Source: Blastobasis lacticolella (taxonomy: Eukaryota > Arthropoda > Insecta > Lepidoptera > Blastobasidae). Taken from it: 64,000 bases of DNA. Made by a program: the position numbers and the translations under genes. The stretch lies in contig LR990042.1 of NCBI GenBank assembly GCA_905147135.1, positions 15,119,545 to 15,183,544 on the forward strand. Reading direction: 5' to 3'. Every line of letters starts with the position of its first letter. Within the stretch, counting starts at the first letter, position 1. The notes beneath the pieces are model-generated. The model did not search any database. It saw only the letters and a program-made list of their open reading frames with translations, and was not told the DNA's origin. Of this stretch, positions 1 to 10,019 are shown one piece after another.

Positions 1-80
1 AGAAATTAAAATTCATCATTTAAATTTCTGCTCGGCCGGGATTTGAATCCGACCTCTGCGAGGCAACTGAACCATTGGTA
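1..80 (-). repeat. tRNA-derived SINE fragment (family C)
   Basis: Reading the minus strand, a tRNA-like box B (ggattcaaatccc) is followed by an AT-rich tail. The same unit recurs at 45398-45500 on the same strand with its box-A part complete (tggttcagttgg). This copy has an internal deletion between the two boxes and runs to the window edge. It is a SINE, not a functional tRNA gene. Confidence 0.6.
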
Positions 81-509
81 AATAACCTGGTAAATAAATT
101 GGTAGAACCAGTCTACCTATGATAGATTGTAAACAAATAAAATTTTACATTTTACGATCGCTACTCACCAGTTTCATGTTGACGTGCTTAAGATGTCCAA
201 CTCCGAATGATGAACCAGTTCAGTGAAAATCCTTTATATCACAATGTTGTTACATTATTCGTTGATAACTTATACATTCTGATGAAATTTGGGCTCACAC
301 GGTGCTGCGGTGTAAAGTGGTTTACCTTCGCGACAGAGAAAACTATTACAAAAGTAGGAAATAAATTTTTGTATTCTTTTAGGATTCCGTATAACCTTGA
401 AATAAAATTATCAAATACTATCACTAATAGTGACATACTATACACTATGATATACTATACAGGATTGATTGATTGGCGTGTTAGAATGTTAGAATTAGAA
501 TTTGACTGA
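81..509. other. No recognisable gene
   Basis: AT-rich sequence. A 100-codon open frame at 207-509 on the plus strand has no motif I recognise and biased AT-driven composition; I do not support it as a gene. Confidence 0.5.
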
Positions 510-526
510 ACGTTGCGGTGGATCTC

Positions 527-1012
527 TTAGGACACCACGGCCTCTCTTGCTCTAAAAGTGCCGTCTGTTTGTCATACCCAGTGCCCATCTCAATGACATC
601 ATACGTCGGGTTCTTGCAAGTGTCAGTGTGCCCTCAGGTTTGGTGCGAGATGATGGCAAGGGAACTATGGGAACTTAACTCTTAGCATGGGATGCCACAT
701 GCATTGATACTTTAGTGACGTCTCATATTGGCACGCCGTCATTGAGGGCTGGCGCGGTGGTTGCTTCAGAAGAGTCTTTGAATCGCCGTCTCTCTCTCAT
801 GTCGGTCCTTCATGTCTGAAGATCGTGGCCATGGTGAAATTTCATTCGGAAACGGATAATTTTGGTAATTTAACAGAAAGTTGAGTTTTGTGCCTCTTTT
901 AGTTGGTCAGACCATCTAGTCGGTGAGCGACTTGAAACGCCGCAAAAACGTAACTATTTCCAATAATTTCTTATTTACGGCATTTGCTTTGGAAACTCTG
1001 GGGCCATGGAGT
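527..1012 (+). pseudogene. Degenerate retroelement pol C-terminal domain
   Basis: Short conserved-looking peptides appear in order but in shifting frames: GHHGLSCSKSA near 530, LNDIIRRVL near 590, WDATCIDT at 688-711 and FALETLGPW at 983-1009. I associate this order of motifs (HHGLSC, then LNDI, then WD-T-DT, then ETLGPW) with a domain found downstream of reverse transcriptase in invertebrate retroelements. The clade is uncertain. Several stops and frameshifts make it non-functional. Confidence 0.5.
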
Positions 1013-1560
1013 ACAAATGTTCAAAAGCTTTTTAGAGGCCGATAGAGCAGATGCTCAAGGCTCTACAGCTTAGTTTCTTTTAACGTAAAAATTATCATGT
1101 TTGCACGTTTTTCCACCGATACGAATCCAATTTGGCTGATCCATCCCAAAGATGGCAGCACGGCCCGGCCGTGGGAGGGTTTGCTGCGGCCCTGGGTACC
1201 GATTCTGGTGTATAATTCAGTTCTTATTATGTTGCAATGTTACTGCGATATTACTATATATATATGTCGAGGAATCGAGTAAGTTACAGCATCATCTCAG
1301 TTAAATTACAGTTAAATCGTTAGTTGCATATTTTCTTGCTATTGTCCTAAATCATGCAACCATGCAAAAAGCATGTTATTGAGTCATTTTTATATTTTAA
1401 TTAATATGTCTAGAGGTATTTTCGACATATTAATTGTTTGTGATTCTTAAGCCGGGGTTTCACGGAATTCTTTTATATTATAAAACAAAGTTTATTTCCG
1501 CGTCTGTCTGTTTGCATCCGCTAACTCCTCCTAAACCACATAATGGATTTGGATGCGGTT
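1013..1560. other. No recognisable gene
   Basis: Intergenic-looking DNA with short unrelated open frames. A GC-rich patch at about 1140-1200 may be a SINE or LINE scrap but matches nothing else I can point to in the window. Confidence 0.4.
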
Positions 1561-1564
1561 TTCA

Positions 1565-2100
1565 CTATTACTTAGATTATTTATTTATTTATTGGAGTAC
1601 CAACAGCCATATAAAACATAATAAATATTATTTAAGAACCAACAAGCCAATTACAGGTCCTCGCTAGTAACAACAAAATAAAAATAAAAAGGAAAGGAAA
1701 ACTGCATGCAATAATATGATGACAGAATACAAATTATTGTGTACCCAAGAAATAAAAGAAAATAAGGGAGAATGTGCTGACATTATTTACAATTAAGTAC
1801 ATTGTACGCTGCCGACAACAACCCATTTCATACAAACTATTCTGTGAATAAGATATATATGCCCACCGCTCTAAACTAGACAAGAAGCAGAAAAAAAAAA
1901 TGAAAAAAAAGTAAAAAAATGACCGAGTCAACCACCGCCTCACTGTTTTAAATTTAGTGTTAAATAAATCAATGTCGCTCTCCTTGCACAACCCATTGAA
2001 AAAGTTACAAGCGCCATAGAAATGTGTTTGTGGAAGCATGCCGCGTGACCTAAAATCCTTAAAAGGCTTTACATTTAATAATGGGCTGCATAGTTGGTTA
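1565..2100 (-). mobile_element. LINE 3' end (RT C-terminal tail plus 3' UTR)
   Basis: On the minus strand the end of a LINE protein can be read between about 2100 and 1910 (FRSRGMLPQTHFYGACNFF, then FNTKFKTVRRWL), followed by an A/T-rich 3' UTR that ends in AATAAATAAATAAAT at about 1575-1590. The last 40 bases recur in the opposite orientation at about 34596-34637, which supports this being the shared terminus of one LINE family. Heavily 5'-truncated. Confidence 0.55.
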
Positions 2101-2104
2101 ATTA

Positions 2105-2345
2105 GTAAAACCTTTTATACACTGCAAGAATTTTATAATTATAATTTAAATTAGTAATTGTTACGAGTCATTGTTATTGTTCTTTAATTAAATATATTAG
2201 TGTAGTAATAAACCTATTGTATATCTGTATGAGACAGATATTTACTGCTGATCGAATGTCAAATACATATTTTTCCACCTATGTAACACACAGTAAAAAC
2301 AATAAAGATTTTTATGATTTATGATTTATTTATGATTTAGTTACT
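2105..2345 (+). repeat. LINE 3' end with TTTATGA-type tail
   Basis: AT-rich sequence ending in a polyadenylation signal AATAAA at 2301-2306 followed by repeated TTTATGATT units to about 2340. This is the usual form of a 3'-terminal LINE fragment on the plus strand. No coding part is left. Confidence 0.4.
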
Positions 2346-2395
2346 GATAAAATAGAATTAGCACGCAGGGCCCTATTGGGGGGTCTAAGTGAAAT

Positions 2396-3830
2396 TTACT
2401 GCAGAAGGCGGGAGCTATCAATCACGCCAGATGTAATTTTTAAAAGAAACACTACATCTGCAGTCTCACGCCTCTTATACAATGGTAAAAGGTAGTGCTT
2501 CCTGCAAAGACGAATGTAATCTTCAGAGCTAAAACGACCCTTGGTACGAAAACATAAATATCGTAGAAATCTTTTCTGAATGTTTTTATGTGGCATGGGT
2601 TCCACACCTGAGACGCATACCCTAAATGGCTTCTAACATATGTGCAGTACAATACCTTAAAAGTTTTAATACAAGTGAAATAAATGATTAAAGGCCCGCA
2701 TGATGAAACCCAAGGCCCTAGAAAAAAAAGAAAAAATTTCGCAACGATACGGTCTACATGACTATCGAACAGAAGTTTGACATCGTGGATAACTCCCAGA
2801 TCTCACACTGCTACATCCCTACCAATCAATTCATTTTTCAGCGACTAGTCATAGTGCAACGGATGCCGCTTACGAGTGTAGGAAACGATGCTGCATTCAG
2901 AAGGATTCAGTTCCAGACTATTGGATAAACAGTACTGTTCAAGTCTGCAAAGGTCCGACTGCAAAGCCTCAGCGTCCTGCAAGGAATCAACATTGGCGAA
3001 CAATTTCATATCGTTTGCAAAATACAGTAGACGTGCATGGCGGAAGCACAGATCGATGTCGTTTACAAAGATCACAAATAACAACGGCCCCAGCAAAGAC
3101 CCCTGAGGAACACCGCTGGGAGCAGAGACCCATCCAGAAATATAGTTGTTGACAACAACCAGTTGCGACCGATTTTCGATGTAAGAGGAAAACCAACGAA
3201 GCAAATCTCCCCTCACATCGATCTTACATAATTTAGCCAATAAGATGTCATGCTGAATTCTGTCAAACGCCTTACTGTAATCTGTGTAAACAACATCAAC
3301 CTGCGAACGGCCCTCCATTGCTTCAGTTATGAAATTGTTCAGTAACACCAGATTGGAGACCGTTGAGCGACCCCTAAGGAAACCATGCTGATTATCACTG
3401 AAGGAGTGCTTCAGAGCCGGATATAATTGGTCTCAAGAACTTTAGAGACTATGCATAGCTTAGAGATTGGACGATAGTTAGACACATCGCTCTTAGACCC
3501 CTTTTTATGTACCGGTGTTATATAAGCACGTTTCCACACACTAGGCACGGCACCCGTTGCAAGGGACTTACGGAACAAAATAGTGACTGGCACTGATATC
3601 GTTTTGTTACAACTAATAAGAAATCTAGCTGGAAAGTTGTCAGGTCCAGCTGATTTATTTGGATCCAGATCCTCAAGAAACTTGCAGACGGAGTTGATAT
3701 CAACATGAATTGAAGAGATATCCGACACGGTGCTACAGGAAAAGGCGTTATCATCACCAACATTAGGCCGAAAATGCGTTGCAAATGTCCTCGCCAGTGC
3801 TGAATACCGAATCATCGTGCCGAAAAGTAT
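2396..3830 (-). pseudogene. LINE reverse transcriptase, inactive
   Basis: The plus-strand coordinates fall from N to C terminus. 3815-3411 holds the fingers (DPNKSAGPDNFPARFL, KGSKSDVSNYRPIS). 3348-2845 holds the palm: DYSKAFDRI with the first catalytic Asp, GVPQGSLLGPLLF, and the second catalytic site, which reads YFAND. 2830-2396 holds the thumb and C-terminal region (RSHLGYASQVWNP, IQKRFLRYL). The codon at 3013-3015 encodes Asn where the family has a catalytic Asp. At least three frame changes are needed to read through. Copies DNA from its own RNA in living relatives; this copy cannot. Confidence 0.75.
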
Positions 3831-3839
3831 TTGGCATTA

Positions 3840-4622
3840 CATTATTTTTAAGCTATTGCATAGCTTTTATCGACCGAATCAAGAAATTCCGTAACGAAAT
3901 AAACCTAACACCCCCCACTCCGACCGGCACAGCGGTGCGCCGTTAGAAGCCGTGCATCGTCTAACGTCGTTTCAGTTCGGCAGACTTCGGCACGGTGTTT
4001 GTGTGCGTGCGACTAGACGTATGCGTGTAGACTAGCTGCTAACTAACTGCTCATAACTGATTCTATCTCTTTTAGACACAATGCTAGGTGAGACAACGTA
4101 CTTTTTGGCCGCTACACGGGTCTTCGTCTCCCTTTAGGCTGGGAGGGGATCTACGGGCCTGTGAGATCTATCTCGTGCCCGGGCTTCATCTCGGTCAGGG
4201 CACGACTTGGCCGGTCAGTGGGCGAGGTGCCATTTCGGCTCACTTGAGGTCTTCTTTTTCGCTCCTCAGGGGCGTGTCGAGGTCCCACAGGATCTCCATG
4301 CCTTGTTCTAAGATAGGCCTCGCATCCATTCCTCTGTCGAGTGCGGAGCGCAGCCACACGAAGATCTGCCTGAGGGCGGCGGTAACGCGGTGGATGTCGG
4401 AAGCGGCGCGTTCACAGTGGGCACACGCTTCGGTCGTTGGTCTTCTTGGTGGTAGGCCGGTGGTAGGTACGACTTTCGTCGGAGCAGCCGCGGCGGGCCT
4501 GGCCGGATTCCGAATCCGGGTTGGCTGGCGGCCGTTGCTTGGTGTAGGTCGCACGACCGCGGCAGCACGCGGGCGCTCTAAAATAAATACATAAGTATAA
4601 TTGCATAAGTTGATAAAAAATA
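3840..4622. other. Foreign insertion inside the LINE, GC-rich
   Basis: About 780 bp that interrupts the LINE between linker and RT. Its edges carry the same 13-base word in inverted orientation (3850-3862 and 4624-4636). The interior (4150-4560) is GC-rich, unlike the AT-rich LINE, and has overlapping open frames on both strands; the longest minus-strand one (4240-4554) has Pro/Arg/Ala-rich and helical parts but no family I can name. It could be the ORF1 end of another LINE or a DNA transposon remnant. Confidence 0.45.
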
Positions 4623-5778
4623 TTATGCAATAGCTTTACCGCGGCAGTACCAGAGTGCCACACGTATTTTTGTTTTAGAATTAAAGTAAGACAAAAAGAA
4701 TTTCAGGTTTCTAACGATAGTACCTTCAATATCGTTCTTGTAATAAGAAGCCTCCAGAAACCTAACCCTTTCGCGTAATAATTTGTAACAATTCTCATCA
4801 TTACGATTACCATACTCTCTAAATTTCACTAAATATTTTCGTTTCTCTTTTATAGTTCTAACTAGCGTCTTTGAATACCATGTAGGATAAGAGTTAACGG
4901 AGACTAAACTTGAAGGAACGTAGGAGTCAATAAGACGAAAACAGACATTATAAAAATACTGCATCCTCTAACGAGCGACAACCGAGCTCTTCAGCCCAGT
5001 CAGTAGTCAATAATTCGCTATTCATTTATTCAAAATCACCTTTATCATAATTCAATCCAGATATTGTTGGTTAGTAAAGCTAATTTCGCAGGTTAGAGCA
5101 CCATGATATGGACCTACGGGCACAAGCGCATCATTACTGCTATCTGTAACCGTAATTTGACTAGTGCCAAATATAAGATCCAATATCCTACCATAATCGT
5201 GTTAAATACATATAATGGTATTGCGATAAATTTAACGTGTTAATGGTGTCAACCAAGAGCATCTCATCACTGGTGACGTAATTGGAGGGAACACAGGACC
5301 CATCACTCGTATCAAGTTCTCGAAGCTGTTATCACAGTGCCTATTGACAATTGTTTCCAAATTATTTTAAAAATTTTTTAGTTGTGAGTGCGAAAATCTT
5401 AAGTTTTGTGTAAACTACGCAAATGTGCAGAGTGACTGTTTCCATTGCTTGACTGCCCTTCAAAGAAACTGTCAGCCAAAGATCCTTAGCACTACAGTGA
5501 AACGAAGGTTGAGGCGTGACTATTAATTCCTTACGAGTGGCTATAAGTACACCTCCGCCATACCTTTGTTTGGTAGCTGTATAATCACGATCCCGGCGCC
5601 AAACAAAGTACCGGTCGTCAAAAAATTCCACATCCAGTATTCCCGCGAGCAGCCGAGTCTCCGTAACAATCACAACATCGTAGTCATGTAGACAAATATA
5701 ACGATAGAATACTACGGATTTAGTGCGTAAACCCCTAGCGTTCTGGTAATAAATGCTTAATTTACGTGCAGAAGCCAT
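4623..5778 (-). pseudogene. LINE APE-type endonuclease and linker, degenerate
   Basis: 5778-5362 reads as the start of the endonuclease: KLSIYYQNARGLRTK, IVTETRL and GGGVLIATRK match the N-terminal half of APE-like LINE endonucleases. The middle and end (about 5360-4980) are frameshifted and poorly preserved. 4964-4623 reads as the linker before RT (WYSKTLVRTIKEKRKYLVKF). The endonuclease nicks the target DNA to prime reverse transcription in active relatives. Confidence 0.65.
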
Positions 5779-6109
5779 TTATAAGCATAAATAAAATAAG
5801 CTTGTACCAACACATTAGCAAAAATCTAGTTATCAAAGTGAATAAATTGCGCAGGCGAGCGAGTACAGTACAATGCAAAGTAATAGGTAGTGCGAAGGAT
5901 CAACCAAAAAGCTAAAAAGAATAGCAAAGCGGGGGAAGCGTTCGGTGGGTTCAAAGGTGAAGCTAATCGGTAGGCGCAATACGCCAGGCATGCAAAACAT
6001 TCTTCAACTTCTACTAAGCAAGATAAATTAGTGCGGCAAATTATGGGCAGCGACAATACAATCAAATCACCAAACAGTAGAATCAAAAACAAGCAAAATA
6101 AGACGCGAC

Positions 6110-6652
6110 CTACGACAACTTGTTTAAATCTTTCTCGTTAGTGATAACGAGAATCTTAGCGAAATCATTTTTTCTCACATTTATTTTGCAGTACTTGATC
6201 CAGACGAACTTATAGTTATTTTCCTTAGCTACGGCCTTCGTCTTGGATAAAAGTTGCTTGTTGTGCGGAGTCAAGCGATCGTTGACGTAGACCCTTTGCT
6301 TAGCATCACCATCGCCATAAACATCAACCGTGGATAGTGTCTTACATTCACGGGCAGCAGCGACAAAATCCTCCTTAACATATCTGTTGTGGAGACTCGA
6401 AACAATTGATTTTTCATTCGGATTGTGGGTGGGGACTCTAGCTATATAGTTGATCTCTGACTTGGAAAGGTCAAAAACAATACCCTTCCCAATGTTCTCC
6501 ACAATCTTAAAAATATTTTCAGACTTTCTTATTGGCACGCCCTTAACCTCGATGTTATTTAATCGTGATCTTTGATCCCGATCCGCCATTTCACCCCTTA
6601 GCGTCGCAAGATCAGCCAGCGCAGCACTCAAACTATCCTCCAACGTCTTCAT
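6110..6652 (-). pseudogene. LINE ORF1 (baculovirus FP-like domain)
   Basis: A 180-codon open frame. Residues 1-30 look like the end of a coiled coil (LEDSLSAALADLATLRGEM), followed by SRLNNIEVKGVP and a C-terminal part with VYVNDRLTPHNKQLL and VWIKYCKINVRKND. This arrangement is typical of ORF1 RNA-binding proteins of moth LINEs that share the FP25K-like domain. It starts at an internal Met; the N-terminal part is lost. It lies just upstream of the endonuclease on the same strand, as expected for a two-ORF LINE. Confidence 0.65.
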
Positions 6653-6744
6653 ACCGGAGATCTTATTTTCTAGTGTGGATTATTCCAGAAGGTTTATATA
6701 TATGACATAATCATCATCGTCTTGGCATTATGGTCCCGGTAGTT

Positions 6745-7075
6745 CGCCACGATACAGTCGCTGTTGCAATATGGCATAGAGTTTTGGGGACGCGCTGCCG
6801 ATTGAGAGCGCGTCTTCAGACTCCAGAAGCTCCACCACTAGCAGGTGGAGTTCCTCAGGATGAACCTGCCCGGGAGCTATTCGTTTCACTCGGCATCATG
6901 ACAATACCCGGCCTGCTGATATTCCAGGTTGCTACGTATGTCTGGGCTAATATTAGCCAGTACTCGAGGAGGAGCGATCATAAGGGTCATACGGCATACG
7001 CAACGCATCATTCAAAGACAGATTACGTCGATGGCTCGTCAAGAGTGCTTTTTATAGTTGTAATAAATTTTTAAA
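6745..7075 (+). pseudogene. LINE RT C-terminal fragment
   Basis: SLLQYGIEFWGRAAD is readable near 6770 in one frame and, after a stop and a frameshift, SLGIMTIPGLLIFQVATYVW near 6900. Both are the conserved C-terminal region of LINE reverse transcriptases. A related fragment ends at about 31280 on the same strand (shared PDEPAREL-like peptide). Its 5' side begins next to a CATCATCG repeat of RTE-tail type at 6708-6722. Confidence 0.55.
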
Positions 7076-7129
7076 TCTTAATATCTCGAATAAACTTCTG
7101 TCTACACTCTAGTAACTATTATAATGAAT

Positions 7130-7394
7130 GAAATATTTATTTATTTAACCATTTATTGCACACAATATAACACACAATACAGTATACAGAAATTACAAAA
7201 TTAAACACGACACAACAGTCACTACTTATTTCTAAGAATAAATCTCTCCCAGCAGGCCTATAGAGACAATATTTTATATTTTTGACATTTCACTATTTAA
7301 TTATTTTATTATTATTATGTAATATGACATTGCAAATGTATTTAATATGTAAAATAATGACTTGTAACGAATGTTATTATTAAATTATGATTAG
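7130..7394. other. AT-rich spacer, probable LINE 3' scrap
   Basis: A TATTTATTTATTTAACC run at 7137-7152 followed by AT-rich DNA suggests a minus-strand LINE tail. No gene seen. Confidence 0.3.
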
Positions 7395-7770
7395 TGCTTT
7401 CGCGCACAAGAGCCCGGGGTCCGCCTAGGTCCAGGGATTTGGCAGATCAGGTAATTACAGTGAAGTGACTGCCATCTGACCTCCGTGACTCTGTTAATAG
7501 TGGAACTTGACCAGATTGGATCATGGTTACCCATTTAGTCGCCTGAACGTGCAGGTTTCATTACGATGTTGTCCATCACCGTAAGAGCGTTGGTTAGTGT
7601 TCAACAAATGTACATAACTCAGAAAAGAGTCATTAGTACATGACGGGATTCGAGCCCGTTACCTCTCGTATGCGAATCTGATAACCTAACAGCTCGGCCA
7701 CCGACGTTCTCGCCTATGCTACTCTATTACATAGAAAGAGTCTTCTAAACCACTAGGCCACCGACGCTCC
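7395..7770 (-). repeat. tRNA-derived SINE (family A), copy 1
   Basis: Minus strand: box-A like ggtggccgagctgttagg near 7700-7685, box B cgggctcgaatcccg near 7655, then the shared body (gagtcatt, tgtacat, cggtgatgga) and the 3' part with ccaaatccctgg and gggctct. A second truncated SINE head (aaccactaggccaccgacg) lies at 7745-7765. Family A copies recur at 7984, 25515, 26520, 33045, 55613 and 63205. The tRNA part is decayed and has no acceptor stem. Confidence 0.75.
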
Positions 7771-7915
7771 CAATTAATTCATTGATGTGCATATTATAAT
7801 GACTTCTAAAGTATTATGTACCAAGTTGTTATGGAAGTAGAAATACTTACAATACTTTAAAACCTTGATTGATGATATTGATTTCATATTTCACGTAACA
7901 GAATAATATTAAACC

Positions 7916-8500
7916 ATGTTATCAATAATAACATAAAATTACAAGCTTAACAAATAAGGCTCTACATCAGTATGGCCTTGTTATTATAATAATCATCTTA
8001 GCGTTAATGTCCCGGTTGTGCTCTCGAGGACGAGGGCCCGGGGTCCGCCTTGACCATGATCCAGGATTTGGCGATCAGGTAATTACAATGGAGCGACTAC
8101 CATCTGACCTCCGTGACCCTGCTACGAGGGGAACCTGACCAGGCTGGATCATGGTTACAAATTCAGTTGCCTGAATTTGCAGGTTTCATCACGTTTGTTT
8201 TCCCTCACCGTAAGAGCATCGGTTAGAATTCAACTAATGTACATAACTCAGAAAAGAGTCATTGGTACATGGCCGCAGCGGGATTCGAACCCGGTACCTC
8301 TCGCTTACGAGTCGAATACTCAGCCGCCCGGCCACCGACGCTCTGGTATGGCCTTGTTAGATACGCAAAATATAAAAAAAATATTTCAAAGTGAATTATT
8401 TGTAATCGAGTGTAAGCAACCTATATGCTTACACTTGTATCTTTCATTTATATATATTTCATATCTTCTATTTTTAGATATAATTTTCCAATTATATCTA
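7916..8500 (+). repeat. 5' LTR region of the env-bearing LTR element, split by a SINE
   Basis: 7916-7983 matches 16827-16905 (the 3' side of the same element) and 31447 onward (a solo-LTR-like copy); all start with TGTTATCAAT. The sequence resumes at 8346 after a SINE and runs to the gag start at 8503. The left edge could extend a few bases further, since the 7.9- and 31.4-kb copies also share attaaacca. Confidence 0.55.
7984..8345 (-). repeat. tRNA-derived SINE (family A), copy 2, with target-site duplication
   Basis: A full-looking 362-bp SINE. Box B (gggttcgaatcccg) and the tRNA-like head are at the right end, the 3' tail with AAGATGATTATTATAAT at the left. It is bracketed by a perfect 14-base direct repeat, gtatggccttgtta (7970-7983 and 8346-8359), which is a target-site duplication made by target-primed reverse transcription. 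It landed inside the LTR. Confidence 0.85.
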
Positions 8501-8502
8501 AA

Positions 8503-9958
8503 AATGTTCAGCATCAACGACATTTTAGCAAATCAAGAACAAATTATCAATGCTATAGAGCAGACGTACAGGAATTTTAAGAAGGATAGTGCCGGTAGGA
8601 ATACTGCCAACTATATTCGCCGTTTAGTCGACAACCTAGATTCCTATTGAAATGAATTCCATTCCAATCACATCAAAGTACCTTAAAATTGAACCTTTGA
8701 GGACAAAACTAATATATATTTTACCAACGATTTGTACGAGCAATCGAAATCTAATTATTATCTCTATCGGGAAATCATTGTATCTTATTAACCAACTGAA
8801 AGGCCGCGTACACCTGTGCTGAAGCCTCCTACGTGCCTGACATAGACATAGACATAGACATAGACATTGATTTATTGATAAAATAATTTATAGGTCATTT
8901 AAATTAATTGCTTCAAATTAACAATCGTAAGTATCTAATCCAATATTAACAAATGTCATAAAAATAATTATAGCAATCCATCAATAATTAATTATAAATA
9001 ATAATAATTCTTCAAGAAGTGATTAGTCATTAATTAAATAAATAATGATATTCATAATGTCAATAATAATATAGCTAACGTTTGTCAATAATAAATTCAT
9101 AGAAAAAATAATAGTACAAAAAAAAATGACATTTAATTACTGATGTACAGCCTGCCTAGCCAGGGTACGTTGCAACAGCCTGCGAAGTCGAAAGCATCAA
9201 GTAGCAAGAATGAGGAAATGTTTCGGAAGCAGGCCAGTAATGTTAAAGCATTTGGAAGGTCTGTGTCTTATTTAGACTTGGATCTTGTCTCCGAAAAATG
9301 GCAGTTTGAAGATCTGTTAATTAACATTACCATTGGGAGTTAGATTTTCAACTGGCCATCCCTAATCAGCAATATGAAAATGAATTTTCTGAGTACGAGA
9401 AGCAATACAACAAAATGAAACTAGCTATCAATAAAAAGATCTCGGTCAGTGACTCATCGGGAGAAATCCACCCCTGTGATGGAATTAGCAACATTTACAG
9501 GTACTTACTCGCAGTGGTCATCACTCAAAGATCTTTTTACAGAAATTGTACATAATAATATATCCATGTCAAATGCACAAAAGATGCAATTTCTAAAAAG
9601 CAAAGTTTGAAGTGAGGCAGAGCGGTTGATTCAACATCTCCCTATCAGCTCTGAAAACTATACAGTGTGTTGGGAAATTTTATGTCATAGGTATGATAAT
9701 AAAAAGTTAATTTTTACCACCCATGCTAACACATTATTAAATACTCCTGCAACGCAACAACAATCATTTCAAAATTTAAAGCGTCTCCATGAGTGCCATA
9801 CAGCCAAGGAGTGTTTAAACGCCATAAAAAATCAAGGAATAGATATAACATCATGGGATCCTTTCATTGTGCATATCCACGCGCAAAAAATAGACAGCGA
9901 CACCTACCAAGATTATGTCTAATCTTTGCAGCAACCCAGGGATTTGCCTAAATTAAAG
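8503..9958 (+). pseudogene. BEL/Pao-type gag, N-terminal and central parts, degenerate
   Basis: 8503-8650 starts with Met and reads a helical gag N-terminus (INDILANQEQIINAIEQTY, NYIRRLVDNLDSY), then shifts frame to about 8830. After an insertion (8838-9142) gag-like sequence resumes: YEKQYNKMKLAI near 9395, SQWSSLKDLFTEIVHN near 9510 and, at 9626-9922, the conserved core LIQHLPISSENYTVCWEIL with WDPFIVHIHAQK. It breaks off at about 9958, where a Jockey LINE is inserted; gag picks up again at 13426. Several stops; inactive. Confidence 0.7.
8838..9142 (-). repeat. CATAGA microsatellite and A/T-rich insertion inside gag
   Basis: At 8840-8866 there are about four and a half copies of acatag, followed by TTGATTTATTGATAAAAT. 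Read on the minus strand this is AATAAATCAATGTCTATG..., the look of a LINE or SINE 3' end with a hexamer tail. The rest is AT-rich without coding capacity. It interrupts gag. Confidence 0.45.
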
Positions 9959-10019
9959 TTTTTTTTTTTAATGTTATCCGGCAGACAAACAGGCATGCGG
10001 TCCACCTGATGGAAAGTGG

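Larger units (their letters stand above)
2396..6652 (-). mobile_element. Degenerate non-LTR retrotransposon (CR1/Jockey group)
   Basis: A LINE laid out on the minus strand in the normal order: ORF1 (6652-6110), short spacer, endonuclease (5778 to about 4980), linker (4964-4623) and reverse transcriptase (about 3830-2396). Each part is broken by frameshifts or stops, and a foreign block (3840-4622) separates linker from RT. The RT active site is mutated (FAND in place of FADD). It is a dead copy; clade assignment comes from domain order and RT motifs only. Confidence 0.75.

Noticed and set aside
207..509. 100-codon gene
   Set aside because: No motif, AT-driven composition, no splice or promoter context.
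4088..4594. 168-codon plus-strand gene
   Set aside because: Open because of GC-rich composition; three other frames are open over the same bases and none shows a domain.
8177..8650. 157-codon gene
   Set aside because: The first half is SINE and LTR sequence read through; only the part from 8503 is gag.
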